Made by a program: the position numbers and the translations under genes | From: Tianweitania sp. UT-5YL-CI-8 | GTDB taxonomy: Bacteria; Pseudomonadota; Alphaproteobacteria; Rhizobiales; Rhizobiaceae | Assembly (NCBI RefSeq): GCF_030010215.1 | Contig: NZ_JASCRR010000024.1 | Span: forward strand, 1 to 39,186 | Length of the DNA: 39,186 bases | Direction of reading: 5' to 3' | In this document: in pieces, positions 8,584-17,677 of the stretch | Layout of the letters: the number at the start of each line of letters is the position of its first letter | How positions within the stretch are numbered: position 1 is the first letter of the stretch | Notes under the pieces: generated by a model | What the model saw: only the letters and a program-made list of their open reading frames with translations | Databases searched by the model: none | What the model was told of the DNA's origin: nothing

Positions 8584-9390
8584 TCAGGTACTCGCAAAAC
8601 GCTGCAGGCCGAGCATGCGGTCGATGACCAGAATCAGCACCACAGTGAGCGCGATCATGATGGTCGACACGGCGGCGACCGAGGGATCGGGGCTGAATTC
8701 GAGCTGGCCGTAAATCTGCACGGGCAAGGTGGTTAGGCCGGGCTTGCGCAAAAACAGCGACAGAACCGCCTCGTCGAAGGAAATGTTGAAGGCGAAGAAG
8801 GCGCCCGCGCCCAAACCAGGCAAGCCTTGCGGAATGACGACATAGAGCAGGCGCTGGATGCGACCTGCGCCCATGGTGCGCGCGGCTTCCTCGAGAAACG
8901 GATCGGATTCCGACAGAACCGCGAGCGTGGTGCGCACGACGTAGGGAATGGCAATGACGGTGTGGCCGATCCAAAGCGTGACGAAGGAAACCGGACCGAA
9001 GACCGCGCTCCAGAACATCAACATGCCGATAGCATAGATGATGGTAGGCAGGACCAGCGGCGAGAGGAAGAAAGTGGCCAGGAAGGCCGAGCCCGGCAGC
9101 ATGCGCCGGTGCAGCGCAATAGCCGCCGCCCCGCCGAGCAAGGTCGCCGAAACCGTCACCAGAAGCGCGATGCGGATGCTGGTCCAGAAAGCCGAAGTGT
9201 AGACGGTGTCGGACAGGACAGTCTGGTACCAGCGCAGGCTCAATCCATCCGGCGGGAACGCGATGAACTGGCTTTCGGAGAACGACACGCCGACCACCAC
9301 GACCAGCGGCGCGAGCAGGAAGATCACCGTCACGACGATGAAGATACGCGCGGCGAGACGCACCCAGGATGGAACGAGGAAGCTAGCCAT
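8584..9390 (-). CDS. ABC importer permease (PotC type)
   Basis: An inner-membrane protein of 268 residues with about six hydrophobic spans. The EAA loop is visible near EEAARTMGAGRIQRLLYVVIP, with the conserved glycine that contacts the ATPase. The N terminus (WVRLAARIFIVVTVIFLLAPLVVV) is the typical first span of the PotC branch. It overlaps the end of the upstream permease by 8 bases, which indicates co-translation. It pairs with the upstream permease as a heterodimer. Confidence 0.95.
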   Translation of the reverse strand: MASFLVPSWVRLAARIFIVVTVIFLLAPLVVVVGVSFSESQFIAFPPDGLSLRWYQTVLSDTVYTSAFWTSIRIALLVTVSATLLGGAAAIALHRRMLPGSAFLATFFLSPLVLPTIIYAIGMLMFWSAVFGPVSFVTLWIGHTVIAIPYVVRTTLAVLSESDPFLEEAARTMGAGRIQRLLYVVIPQGLPGLGAGAFFAFNISFDEAVLSLFLRKPGLTTLPVQIYGQLEFSPDPSVAAVSTIMIALTVVLILVIDRMLGLQRFAST

Positions 9391-10204
9391 TGTCGCGTGC
9401 CGTCAACCGAACATAGGGAATGAGCACCAGAAGAATGCCGGCGAAAAGGATGACGGCCTGGGCCGCGGCGAACGGCCAGTCGAGCGTCTGCGTCACCGAT
9501 TTGTAAATCGAGGCCGCGAGCACCTGCAGGCGTGGGCCGCCGAGCAGGTTGGGCGTGACGAAGGAACTGGCCGACAGGGTGAAGACCAGAAGCGAACCGG
9601 CGACGACGCCCGGCAGCGACAGGGGCAGGACGATGGTGCGAATGGTCTGCAGGAAGCTGCAGCCCATGGTGCGGCCGGCTTCTTCCAGGCGGGTGTCGAT
9701 GCGGCTGATGACGCCTAGGATGGACAGCGCCATAAACGGCAACAGCACATGCACCATGCCGATGACGATGGCTGTCTCGGTCTGCATCAGCGCGAAAGTA
9801 CGGCCGGCGAGACCCATGTCGCGCAGCAGCTCAGGAATCAGGCCGTTGCGGCTGAGCAGCACGACCCAGCCGAAGGTGCGGACGACCACGCTCGTCATCA
9901 GCGGCAGGATGACGAGAATGATCAGCCAGAGCCGCGCTCGCGGTCCGACCCGCGCCATGATGTAAGCGAGCGGGAAGCCGATCAAGGCGCAGATGACGGT
10001 GATGATCAGCGACAGGCGCACGGTGCGCCAGAGCACGCCGAGATAGAAGCCGTCACCAAGAAATCGAGAAAAATGGGCGAGCGTGGGGCCCTCGGGGCCC
10101 TCCACGCTCAGCGCCAGCATCTGGCCTATCGGCAGAAAGAAGGCCAGCGCGAGAAGAAAAAGCCCCGGAGCGGCGAGCAGCAGATTTTCGGTACGATCAC
10201 TCAT
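9383..10204 (-). CDS. ABC importer permease (PotB type)
   Basis: A membrane protein of 273 residues with six predicted spans. Features are a first span LLLAAPGLFLLALAFFLPI, the PotB-like region with MTSVVVRTFGWVVLLSRNG, and the EAA loop EEAGRTMGCSFLQTIRTIVLP. The R-T-F-G-W motif is typical for permeases of the spermidine/putrescine group. It starts 26 bases after the binding-protein gene and overlaps the next permease. The substrate is inferred only at class level. Confidence 0.95.
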   Translation of the reverse strand: MSDRTENLLLAAPGLFLLALAFFLPIGQMLALSVEGPEGPTLAHFSRFLGDGFYLGVLWRTVRLSLIITVICALIGFPLAYIMARVGPRARLWLIILVILPLMTSVVVRTFGWVVLLSRNGLIPELLRDMGLAGRTFALMQTETAIVIGMVHVLLPFMALSILGVISRIDTRLEEAGRTMGCSFLQTIRTIVLPLSLPGVVAGSLLVFTLSASSFVTPNLLGGPRLQVLAASIYKSVTQTLDWPFAAAQAVILFAGILLVLIPYVRLTARDNG

Positions 10205-10230
10205 CGGTCCGGGACTTTCGGATGTTCTAC

Positions 10231-11265
10231 TTACTGGGCGATGGTCTTGTTCCAGGCTTCCACCCAGGCCTTGCGGTTGGCTTCGATCTTGGCCGGATCG
10301 AATCGGATCAGACCTTTCACGCCCTCTTCGCCATAGGCGACGTCGGCGGCGACTTCACCAGACAGTTCGGCCTTTGAGTTGGTCGGCGAATAGCGGAGCG
10401 CTTCGGCGAAACATTCCTGGGCGGCCTTGGAAATGCTGATGTCGATGAATTTGAGCGCCAGTTCCTGGTTCGGGCGGTTGGCAACGAGGTTCGAGGTGAT
10501 GAAGCTCGCCGGCGTGCCTTCGGAGCCCTGTACGAACTTGGCGGTCAGGCCTGCCTTGCGCAGCGTGTAGGCGTAGTCGGAAGCGTAGGGTGCAATCCAG
10601 GCGTCGTTCTGGGCGAACTCCTGCTGGATTTCGGGCGAGGTCGATACGACGATAGCACCGGCTTCGAGCAGCTTGGAAACAGCGTCGAGGCCCGGCTGGA
10701 TGTTGTCGAGCGTGCCGCCTTCGGACTGGTTCAGCATCAGGAAGCCGAGCATGCCATAACCGTTGGAAATGTCGGTCAGCACGAGGTGCTCGCTGAGCGC
10801 GGGATCGAGCAGGTCTTTCCAGCCGGTCGGCGCCTTGGGCGATTTCACGCTGTCATAGACCAGGCCGATAGCGGCGATGGAATAGGCCGGACCTTCCCCC
10901 TTGGCGAGATTTGCCTTGGCGAAATCATAGAGGTCGCCGGCATTGCTCAGCTTGGACGCGTCGATGGGCGACAGCAGCCCTTCGGCCGCACCGACGATCT
11001 CCTGGCCGCCGGAGAAGTTAATGATGTCGAACTGCGGTGCATCTTTCTGCGCACGGAGCTGGGCGAAGGCATCGGCCGAATAGGCGGTGACGATCTGCAC
11101 CTTGGCGCCGGTCTCCTTTTCGAACGGATCGATGACGCAGGTGCGATGAGCCTGTTCATAGGCGCCGCCGAACGAATTGATGGTGAGCGTCTTGTCCTGG
11201 GCGAATGCCGTGCCGGACAAGACAGCGGAAACAGCCACAGCTGCCGAAGCGATGCGATACTTCAT
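10231..11265 (-). CDS. Periplasmic binding protein of a PotD-like importer
   Basis: An exported binding protein of 344 residues. Residues 1-22 form a signal peptide (MKYRIASAAVAVSAVLSGTAFA). The mature protein begins with the characteristic L-T-I-N-S-F-G-G-A-Y-E segment of the spermidine/putrescine group, followed by VIDPFEKETGAKV. It captures the solute and delivers it to the two permeases. The acidic residues that bind polyamines in PotD cannot be placed confidently, so 2-aminoethylphosphonate, amino acid derivatives or other small amines remain possible. It follows the DUF3830 gene after a gap of 124 bases, which could hold a second promoter. Confidence 0.93.
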   Translation of the reverse strand: MKYRIASAAVAVSAVLSGTAFAQDKTLTINSFGGAYEQAHRTCVIDPFEKETGAKVQIVTAYSADAFAQLRAQKDAPQFDIINFSGGQEIVGAAEGLLSPIDASKLSNAGDLYDFAKANLAKGEGPAYSIAAIGLVYDSVKSPKAPTGWKDLLDPALSEHLVLTDISNGYGMLGFLMLNQSEGGTLDNIQPGLDAVSKLLEAGAIVVSTSPEIQQEFAQNDAWIAPYASDYAYTLRKAGLTAKFVQGSEGTPASFITSNLVANRPNQELALKFIDISISKAAQECFAEALRYSPTNSKAELSGEVAADVAYGEEGVKGLIRFDPAKIEANRKAWVEAWNKTIAQ

Positions 11266-11389
11266 ATTTGGCTTCCCTTTTCTCTGTGAGATTTATGACC
11301 CTTCGGCGCCGCCCGTCCAATCGGAAAGGCAGCGCCGTCATAGCAAATCCGGATGTGGCCGCGGATGTGTCTCCGCAGCTCGTTGTTGC

Positions 11390-11866
11390 TTAGGCCAGAC
11401 GGCCGATTTCGACGGTTTTGATGCCCTCGATCCTGATCTTGCGGCACTGCTCGGCCACGGCGTCCAGCCCCTCGGTCATGCGGCCGAAATAGGTGCAGGA
11501 GATCCAGCCGGTAGGGCCGAAGGTGCGGCCGCCCTGGCCGTAGAACATGCCGACTTCCCAGAACTCGGTCGGGTCGATCTTGAAGAAGTTCTTGGGCTGG
11601 TAGAACCAAAGAAGCTCACCGACTTCCGGCAAGACGGTCTGGTTTTCCGGCGGCAGGCTGAGCGGATCGAAATTGCGGGCTTCCTCGGGCAGACCCATCA
11701 TGATCTCGGGGCCGGAGAACATGGCATGCGAGGCCGGCACTTGGATCGGCTTCTCGAGAGCGCCCCACAGCGCCTCGCAGGTCTTGGGAGCTGTCTCCCA
11801 ATAAAGGGTTATAATGCCCCGTACGTCAGCATCGACAAATTTCAGATATAGTTTCTTCTCGGTCAT
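11390..11866 (-). CDS. DUF3830 family protein (cyclophilin-like fold)
   Basis: A 158-residue soluble protein beginning MTEKKLYLKFVDADVRG. The pattern of TAPKTCEALWGALEKPIQ, then a Gly/Pro-rich core with FYQPKNFFKID and the ending EGLDAVAEQCRKIRIEG, fits DUF3830. That family has a cyclophilin-like fold and no settled function. Members are often found next to ABC importers for small molecules, as here. It is the first gene of the importer operon and is preceded by an 18-bp palindrome. A role in handling the imported compound is inference. Confidence 0.82.
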   Translation of the reverse strand: MTEKKLYLKFVDADVRGIITLYWETAPKTCEALWGALEKPIQVPASHAMFSGPEIMMGLPEEARNFDPLSLPPENQTVLPEVGELLWFYQPKNFFKIDPTEFWEVGMFYGQGGRTFGPTGWISCTYFGRMTEGLDAVAEQCRKIRIEGIKTVEIGRLA

Positions 11867-11936
11867 TCCATGCTATGCCCTGTTGGAGTTGCCGCATTCG
11901 AAGACAAACGAGCACCCCTGTCCAATTTTGTTTCAG

Positions 11937-11954
11937 AATTTTATCGATAAAATT
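11937..11954. promoter_or_regulatory. 18-bp perfect palindrome before the DUF3830/importer operon
   Basis: AATTTTATCGATAAAATT is its own reverse complement. It lies 71 bases before the DUF3830 start and 87 bases before the divergent DUF3606 gene. A related half-site, TTTTATCG, recurs near 12012-12019. It is a good candidate operator, perhaps for the LysR protein at the end of the operon, though the even-length symmetry is not a strict T-N11-A LysR box. Confidence 0.5.
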
Positions 11955-12040
11955 TATTTATCGGTGGTCAGCCGCATCGCCAATCGAGTCTTGGCTTTAG
12001 TCGAATGCGCACTATTTTATCGCTTTAGGGAGAAAGCATT

Positions 12041-12223
12041 ATGGCCGACGATAAAACTAAGACCAAGGAAGACCGGAAGCTCGTTGCGAGCGGTGAGACC
12101 TACGAGGTCGCCGATTTCGCCAAAAAGTACGGAGTGCCGCCAAGCGAGGCGAAAACCATTATCAAACGCTATGGTCCCTCGCGGACAAAGCTCGATACCT
12201 ATATGCAGGGCCGCAACGCTTAG
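12041..12223 (+). CDS. DUF3606 domain protein
   Basis: A 60-residue protein that fits DUF3606 along its whole length. It has a charged start (MADDKTKTKEDRKLVASGE), a core with EVADFAKKYGVPPSEAKTIIKRYG and a short tail. The core looks like a single helix-turn-helix-like unit, as in sporulation and general-stress small proteins common in Rhizobiales. A strong ribosome binding site, AGGGAG, lies 9 bases before the ATG. It is divergent from the importer operon. Function is unknown; stress-linked expression is known for several family members but is not shown here. Confidence 0.85.
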   Translation: MADDKTKTKEDRKLVASGETYEVADFAKKYGVPPSEAKTIIKRYGPSRTKLDTYMQGRNA

Positions 12224-12233
12224 AGCCTGACGC

Positions 12234-12839
12234 TCAGCCGGTGAGTGGCCATCGGCCAAGGATGTTGTATCGCCCTTGGCCGAGCATGCTGTGGACCAGC
12301 GCAAATTCCTTGGCTATGAACTGCATCGGCTCGATGGGCTGCAGCGGTACCGCAGCCTCGCCATAGGAAAGCGTGAGATGCGGAGTAAATTGCTTTGCTA
12401 CGCGCATGCCCTTTTCACGCAGCGCTTCCGTCAGGGTACCATGCAGTTTGGGCAGTCCCTCGCCATCGCCCAAAAGCACCAGCGGCCTGCTGGGCGGCTT
12501 ACCCGCTGCCGGAGGCCTTCCGTCGAAACTCCTGATGGCGTGGAGCCGGACCTCGAAAGCAGAGGCTGAGACCTCGCTCGCGGCTAGGCCCGCCGCATAG
12601 ATGCGCGAACTCTTAAGCCGGGGATAATCGCCGATATGGCTGAGCGAGAGATGTAGGCGGCTGCGCTCGAGCCGTTTGCTGGTAAGCGCATTTGCCCGAA
12701 TGAAGCGCGAGCCGAACGCGTGCAGTTCGCTTGCTGCAGCCAGTTCAGGAAAGATACAGAGAAACAATCGCTCGCCACGCTTCCGGCGAGGCGGCTCCGA
12801 ACCCTTGAAGTCGAATGCGTACTGACCCGACATAACCAT
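12234..12839 (-). CDS. 2'-5' RNA ligase / cyclic phosphodiesterase family (ThpR-like)
   Basis: A 2H phosphoesterase of 201 residues. Both H-x-[ST] motifs of the family are present: RLHLSLSHIG in the first half and PHLTLSYG in the second. The N terminus has a basic patch (PPRRKRGERLFLCIFPE) leading into the first beta strand. Enzymes of this family act on 2'-5' linked or cyclic phosphodiesters in RNA. The start codon at 12839 and its GAAGG ribosome binding site lie in the 3' arm of a strong hairpin, described separately. A second in-frame ATG at 12833 could be used instead. It lies 69 bases after exoD on the same strand. Confidence 0.9.
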   Translation of the reverse strand: MVMSGQYAFDFKGSEPPRRKRGERLFLCIFPELAAASELHAFGSRFIRANALTSKRLERSRLHLSLSHIGDYPRLKSSRIYAAGLAASEVSASAFEVRLHAIRSFDGRPPAAGKPPSRPLVLLGDGEGLPKLHGTLTEALREKGMRVAKQFTPHLTLSYGEAAVPLQPIEPMQFIAKEFALVHSMLGQGRYNILGRWPLTG

Positions 12840-12868
12840 GCCTTCTTTCCAAAAGGAGAAGAAGGCAT
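12838..12868 (-). promoter_or_regulatory. Hairpin covering the ribosome binding site and start codon of the RNA ligase
   Basis: On the minus strand the leader can fold with arms ATGCCTTCTT and AAGAAGGCAT. The stem is extended by TCC paired with GGA beyond one unpaired C and closed by a TTTT loop, giving 13 base pairs in all. The 3' arm contains the GAAGG ribosome binding site and the first two bases of the start codon. No T-run follows on that strand, so a simple terminator is unlikely. Confidence 0.5.
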
Positions 12869-12908
12869 TTTAGAACAAATAAGGAACAAATGGAAGCGCC
12901 GTCGCGTA

Positions 12909-13562
12909 TTAGAATGGCAGGTAAGAGCCGATCGTCTGCCCGGCAGCGACCGCGAGCAACGCCAGAACAGCGAAATAAACGAGGGTCAGCACCATCATGA
13001 CATAGCCGCCGAGCACGAACACGCCATCGCGCTGCGACAGGCCCAGCGTCATGGACAGGATGGCCAGCGCCGGCAAGGTGTTGGAAAACGGTATGAGCCC
13101 GAGCGGCAGCATCAGCAGGAGACCGCTGAACACGATGGCCGCACCATTGAGGCGGTTGATGAAAACGCCGTCGACCAGCACGCCAAGGCGGCGGTGGATA
13201 TAGCGGTCGGCGCGCTGGACGATGCTCAGCCCCTTGCGCAGAACCGGCAGCAGGCGCTCGGTTTCGAGGTTTCTGTCAAGCAGGAAGCGCGGCAGCCATG
13301 GCAGGCGGTTCAACGTGATGCCGATGCTGATGAGGATGATGGCGGCACCGAAAACCGTACTCACGCCGGGAATGGACACCGGCAGCAGAAACGGCACCGT
13401 CAACAGGGCGCAGAGCACAAGAAGGCCCTGCTCGCCGATGATGAGGAAGAGCCGGCGCAGCGTGACGGTGTCGCCGTCGATGGAGTTGATGGCCTTGAGC
13501 AGGGTTTCCGCGAGGCTCTGATTGTTGTCCTGAAACGCGTTCGTTTCGCTTGGCGAAGACAT
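12909..13562 (-). CDS. ExoD-family membrane protein
   Basis: A 217-residue inner-membrane protein of the ExoD family, first linked to exopolysaccharide synthesis and alkali tolerance in Sinorhizobium. The N-terminal cytoplasmic part carries the conserved DGDTVTLRRLFLIIGEQG motif. It is followed by spans at about residues 48-63, 66-84, 135-160 and 185-210, and an internal LDRNLETERLLPVLRKGLS loop. The length is normal. It probably stands alone or reads into the RNA ligase gene behind it. Confidence 0.9.
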   Translation of the reverse strand: MSSPSETNAFQDNNQSLAETLLKAINSIDGDTVTLRRLFLIIGEQGLLVLCALLTVPFLLPVSIPGVSTVFGAAIILISIGITLNRLPWLPRFLLDRNLETERLLPVLRKGLSIVQRADRYIHRRLGVLVDGVFINRLNGAAIVFSGLLLMLPLGLIPFSNTLPALAILSMTLGLSQRDGVFVLGGYVMMVLTLVYFAVLALLAVAAGQTIGSYLPF

Positions 13563-13667
13563 GTCGGGGTTTACCTCGGAGTGCCTGACTGGATTTCCTC
13601 GGACGCACTGCCAAACAGCCGTCGCGTGAATCGACCGGAGGCAAACAGCACTTCACCTGCCGGAAGC

Positions 13668-13683
13668 GTTCGCAGTTGCGAAC
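13668..13683. promoter_or_regulatory. Short palindrome upstream of exoD
   Basis: GTTCGCA and TGCGAAC form 7-bp arms with two bases between them, 106 bases before the exoD start. It could be an operator. The rest of the 276-base gap between exoD and the FAH-family gene holds no gene I can support. Confidence 0.3.
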
Positions 13684-13838
13684 AGCGGCAACCTACTTTC
13701 TCATACGAGTGTTGTGAAGAGGCATGAATGTCACGCGAGGAAGGTTTTTACGCTGCGCCATCCAAGCCATGCCTCAATGGCGGCAGGCTGCTATAGCCCG
13801 CGAAGAAGTCTGCGCGGTTTTAGACGTTATGCACCATT

Positions 13839-15014
13839 TCAGCCTTCGAGCAGCCCGCGTGCGGCGAGATTACGCATCAGGGCCGAGACGCCGAACGTCC
13901 ATGGTTCTGCCTTGTCGGTCGCCTGCACGCGATTGACCAGTGCGCCCAGCTTCGGCGTGGCGATAGTGACGATGTCGCCCGACTTGTGGGTGAAGCCGCG
14001 ACCCGCCTCGCCCCTGTCCTTGACCGGCGCGAACATGGTGCCGAGAAACAGGATCAGCCCGTCGGGATAAGGGTGATGGGCGTTGACCGCCTGGGCGGCG
14101 AGATCAACCGGATCGCGGCTGATCTGCGTCATCGAGGAATGCCCCTCCAGCGTAAAACCCTCCGGTCCGTCGACGCGCAGCGAAAGCTCCAGCCCACGGA
14201 TGTCGTCGAGGCCGAAGCCGTCATCGAGCAGGCGGATGAAAGGGCCGATGGCGCAGGCGGCGTTATTGTCCTTGGCTTTGCCGAGCAAAAGGGCCGAGCG
14301 CCCCTCGACGTCGCGCAAGTTGACGTCGTTGCCGAGCGTGGCGCCGACGATGCGGCCGGACGACGAGATGACGAGCACGACTTCCGGTTCCGGATTGTTC
14401 CAGGTCGATGCCGGGTGAACCCCGATATCGGCCTGCGGCCCGACCGCCGACATGGGCTGACCCTTGGTGAAGATTTCTGCATCGGGTCCGATGCCGACTT
14501 CGAGATACTGGCTCCAAGCACCGGCTTCGATCAGGGCTGCCTTGAGTTTCGAAGCCTCGGGCGATCCGGGCTTGAGCTTGCGGATATCGTCGCCCACCGC
14601 CTCGACGATACGCTTACGGACACTTTCTGCGGCAGATGCATCGCCGCGAATGCGTTCTTCGATGACGCGTTCGAGCATGGAGACGACGAAGGTGACACCT
14701 GCGGCCTTCAACGCATGCAGATCGACAGGCGCAAGAAACCGGGGCTTGTCGGATTCGCGGTGTTGAGGAGCGGCGTTGTCCAGCAGATCGGCCACGGCGC
14801 CGATGTCTTCGCCATGCGCTGCGCGCAGCGCTCTGGCCGGATCGTCGGCCTCGCACAGGTCGCACATCGTGGGAAAGGTCGCGGTGATGTCAATGACGCG
14901 GCCGTCGGCAATGCGCACGACGGACGGGCCGCCGAATTCCGGCCGCCAGACACGGCCTGCGAGCGAAACAGCGCTGTCGGCCGCAAGAGAAAGGGTTGCC
15001 TGATTGACCGTCAT
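13839..15014 (-). CDS. Fumarylacetoacetate hydrolase (FAH) family protein
   Basis: A 391-residue protein with the FAH C-terminal fold. The acidic metal ligands lie in NNPEPEVVLVISSSG and the loop GATLGNDVNLRDVEGRS; GRGFTHKSGDIVTI is the conserved C-terminal stretch. Known relatives hydrolyse or dehydrate 2-keto acids; the size and N-terminal extension resemble the sugar-acid dehydratase-like branch. The ATG at 15014 is chosen for the GGGAGG ribosome binding site just before it. The gene lies 128 bases after dadA on the same strand. A role in amino acid or sugar-acid breakdown is inferred; the substrate is unknown. Confidence 0.85.
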   Translation of the reverse strand: MTVNQATLSLAADSAVSLAGRVWRPEFGGPSVVRIADGRVIDITATFPTMCDLCEADDPARALRAAHGEDIGAVADLLDNAAPQHRESDKPRFLAPVDLHALKAAGVTFVVSMLERVIEERIRGDASAAESVRKRIVEAVGDDIRKLKPGSPEASKLKAALIEAGAWSQYLEVGIGPDAEIFTKGQPMSAVGPQADIGVHPASTWNNPEPEVVLVISSSGRIVGATLGNDVNLRDVEGRSALLLGKAKDNNAACAIGPFIRLLDDGFGLDDIRGLELSLRVDGPEGFTLEGHSSMTQISRDPVDLAAQAVNAHHPYPDGLILFLGTMFAPVKDRGEAGRGFTHKSGDIVTIATPKLGALVNRVQATDKAEPWTFGVSALMRNLAARGLLEG

Positions 15015-15142
15015 CGTTCCTCCCGGCTTACCGCATTGCGCGCCCTGCACTTGCTCAAGGCGCCTCCCGGCGGTTCGTCACGGACGCTACGATGCACATC
15101 GTCATCTGCCTGCGCAAGCCACAGGCTCAGATGGATTGAGTG

Positions 15143-16393
15143 TCAGCCATATCTTTGCAGCGACAGATCGCTGCTGTCGATCTCGGCTTTGCGTCCGCTC
15201 ACCAGATCGGCGACGATCCGCGCCGAACCGGAACTCATGGTCCAACCGAGGGTGCCATGTCCGGTGTTGAGGAACAGCCCGCCGATCTTGGTGGCGCCGA
15301 TCACCGGTGTGCCATCGGGCGTCATCGGCCGAAGGCCTGACCAGAAGCTCGCCTGCGCCGGGTCGCCGCCGGGAAACAGATCGGTGACGGAATGCTCGAG
15401 CGTGCGGCGGCGCGGAAGCCCGAGATCGTTGGTGTAACCGGAAATCTCCGCCATGCCACCGACACGGATGCGGTCGCCAAGCCGCGTGATGGCAATCTTG
15501 TAAGTCTCGTCCATCACGGTGGATTCGGGCGCGCGGGTGGCATCGACGATGGGAATCGTCAGCGAGTAGCCTTTCACCGGATAGACCGGCAGGCTGACGC
15601 CGGCCGACTTGAGCAGAAGCGGCGAATAGCTGCCGAGCGCCACGACGACCGCGTCGGATTTCAGCGGACCCTGGTCGGTCAACACCCCCCTCACCGTCCC
15701 GGCTTCGATATCGAGCGCCTTGACGGTGCAGCCATAGAGGAACTGGACGCCCAGCTCAGTAGCCTTGGCTGCCAGGGCGTTGGTGAATTTGAAGCAGTCG
15801 CCGGTCTCGTCCTTGGGCGTCAGCAGGCCGCCGACGATCTTGTCGCGGACATGGCGAAGCGCGGGTTCGACCCGGATACAGCCATCGCGATCGAGGACCT
15901 CGTAGGGGATGCCGTCGGCAGCGAGCGCCTTGACGTCCTTGGCCGAAGCGTCGAGCTGCTGCTGGTTCCGGAAAAGCTGCAGCGTTCCCTGCATGCGCTC
16001 GTCATAGGCAATGCCGGTCTCAGCCCTGATCTCGGCAAGCGACGTCCGGCTGTAGTCGGACAAACGCAGCATGCGGCTCTTGTTGATCGCATAGCGTTCC
16101 GAGGTGCAGTTCCTCAGCATCCGGATCATCCAGGAAATCATCGCCCAATCGATCTTGGGCCGCAGGATCAGCGGGGCATGCTCCATGAACAGCCACTTGA
16201 TGGCCTTCTGCGGAATTCCGGGCGCCGCCCATGGCGAGCAATAACCGAACGAGACTTCTCCGGCATTGGCAAAGCTCGTTTCAAGCGCGGGACCGGACTG
16301 CCGGTCGACGACCGTGACCTCATGCCCCGACTTGGCAAGCTGGTAGGCGGTAGTGACGCCGATGATCCCGGCGCCGAGAACTGTGACTTTCAT
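15143..16393 (-). CDS. dadA: D-amino acid dehydrogenase small-subunit type (DadA)
   Basis: A 416-residue FAD enzyme that oxidises D-amino acids, chiefly D-alanine, to 2-oxo acids and passes electrons to the membrane quinone pool. The FAD-binding motif [22 protein letters not shown] opens the protein. Family signatures follow: [19 protein letters not shown], the [12 protein letters not shown] segment and the C-terminal [18 protein letters not shown] and [16 protein letters not shown]. The ATG at 16393 gives the normal start. It lies 26 bases after the alanine racemase gene; the pair forms the classical L-alanine catabolic unit. Confidence 0.94.
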   Translation of the reverse strand: MKVTVLGAGIIGVTTAYQLAKSGHEVTVVDRQSGPALETSFANAGEVSFGYCSPWAAPGIPQKAIKWLFMEHAPLILRPKIDWAMISWMIRMLRNCTSERYAINKSRMLRLSDYSRTSLAEIRAETGIAYDERMQGTLQLFRNQQQLDASAKDVKALAADGIPYEVLDRDGCIRVEPALRHVRDKIVGGLLTPKDETGDCFKFTNALAAKATELGVQFLYGCTVKALDIEAGTVRGVLTDQGPLKSDAVVVALGSYSPLLLKSAGVSLPVYPVKGYSLTIPIVDATRAPESTVMDETYKIAITRLGDRIRVGGMAEISGYTNDLGLPRRRTLEHSVTDLFPGGDPAQASFWSGLRPMTPDGTPVIGATKIGGLFLNTGHGTLGWTMSSGSARIVADLVSGRKAEIDSSDLSLQRYG

Positions 16394-16419
16394 GGTGGTC
16401 CTCAACGGTAGCGACGGGG

Positions 16420-17553
16420 TTAGAGATATTGGCGGCGGTAGCGATGACCGAGGCTGGTCAATATCTCATAGGAGATGGTTCCGGCAGCTTCCGCAACGGC
16501 TTCCAAAGTCTGATTCGGCCCGATCACCTCAACGAGAGTGCCAAGATGCAGGGTCCCCTCAGGCAGCGCCGTGGCATCGACCGTGATGCTGTCCATCGAC
16601 ACACGTCCGACGATAGGCAAGCGAACGCCCTGGTAGAAGACCGCGCCGCGGTTCGACAGGCTGCGCGGCAAGCCATCGGCATAGCCGGCGGCGATGGTGG
16701 CCAGCCGCATCTCGCCAGAGGTGACATGGCTGCCGCCATAGCCGACAAGCGTACCCGCCGGGATCGTACGGGTCTGGATGACCGTCACATCGAGCCGGAC
16801 CACAGGCTGCATGGGATTGGCCCGGCCCGCCGTGGGTACGCCGCCGTAGAGCGCTATACCGGTGCGAGCGAGATTGCCGTGATAATCGGGACCGAGAAAG
16901 ACGCCGCCCGAATTCGCAAAGCTGATGCCGAACTGCGGAAACTCGAGTGTAATTTTGCGCATTTCTTGAAGCTGCCTGGCATTCTGCGCACTGTCGACAT
17001 CGTCCGCCGAGGCCAGATGGCTCATGACAAACAGTATGTCGAGTGCATCGGTAGCGGCCAGGTCCTCGGCAAGCGCCGGCCTGTCCTGCGGCGGGATTCC
17101 GAGCCGTGCCATGCCTGTATCGAACTGCAGGATCGCTGGAAGCCGGCATTGGAGCCTGGCGGCAAGGAAAGACCACCGCCTCAGCTGCTCCAGAGAATTG
17201 ATGACGGGGATGATGCCGCTATCGGCGCAGGCACGTTCGTTGCCGGGCTGCAGCCCATTTAGGACGAATAGGCTAGCATCCGGTGCAAGCTCGGGCCTGA
17301 GCGTTTCGGCCTCTTTGAAATGCGCAACGAAGAAATTGCGGCATCCCGACCCGTAGAGAGCTTGTGCTACGCGTTCCGCGCCCAGGCCATAGGCATTCGC
17401 CTTCACCACCGCGGCAGCCGGTGTCGATGCCAGAGCAGTGGACAGGATTTCGTAATTCCGGCTGATGGCACCGAGGTCGATGGTCAGATAGCCGGACTCG
17501 CCCGCGTTCGCCGCTTCTTCCCCAGTCAGGTTTTCCTGCCGTTCGCACTTCAT
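16420..17553 (-). CDS. dadX: Alanine racemase (catabolic, DadX type)
   Basis: A PLP-dependent enzyme of 377 residues that interconverts L- and D-alanine. The PLP lysine is in [12 protein letters not shown] at about residue 51, and the catalytic tyrosine region is [12 protein letters not shown]. The segments FDTGMARLG and [14 protein letters not shown] are typical of the family. It is the first gene of the dadX-dadA set and faces an Lrp-type regulator, so it probably serves catabolism rather than cell wall synthesis. The 17-residue charged N-terminal extension before the first strand may be partly untranslated. Confidence 0.94.
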   Translation of the reverse strand: MKCERQENLTGEEAANAGESGYLTIDLGAISRNYEILSTALASTPAAAVVKANAYGLGAERVAQALYGSGCRNFFVAHFKEAETLRPELAPDASLFVLNGLQPGNERACADSGIIPVINSLEQLRRWSFLAARLQCRLPAILQFDTGMARLGIPPQDRPALAEDLAATDALDILFVMSHLASADDVDSAQNARQLQEMRKITLEFPQFGISFANSGGVFLGPDYHGNLARTGIALYGGVPTAGRANPMQPVVRLDVTVIQTRTIPAGTLVGYGGSHVTSGEMRLATIAAGYADGLPRSLSNRGAVFYQGVRLPIVGRVSMDSITVDATALPEGTLHLGTLVEVIGPNQTLEAVAEAAGTISYEILTSLGHRYRRQYL

Positions 17554-17677
17554 CAGCAGCCCCTCTTCGCCAACCGGCCGATCATATTGAAACGATCAAA
17601 GAATTTCCCGCCGAACTTCGTTCGATCATTTCATTGATGCGCATTTTCTCGTACATTTGACGAACAAACGAAAGATC

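Noticed and set aside
13986-15437. Plus-strand frame of about 483 codons over the FAH-family gene
   Set aside because: Shadow of the FAH and dadA genes, which have clear family motifs on the minus strand.
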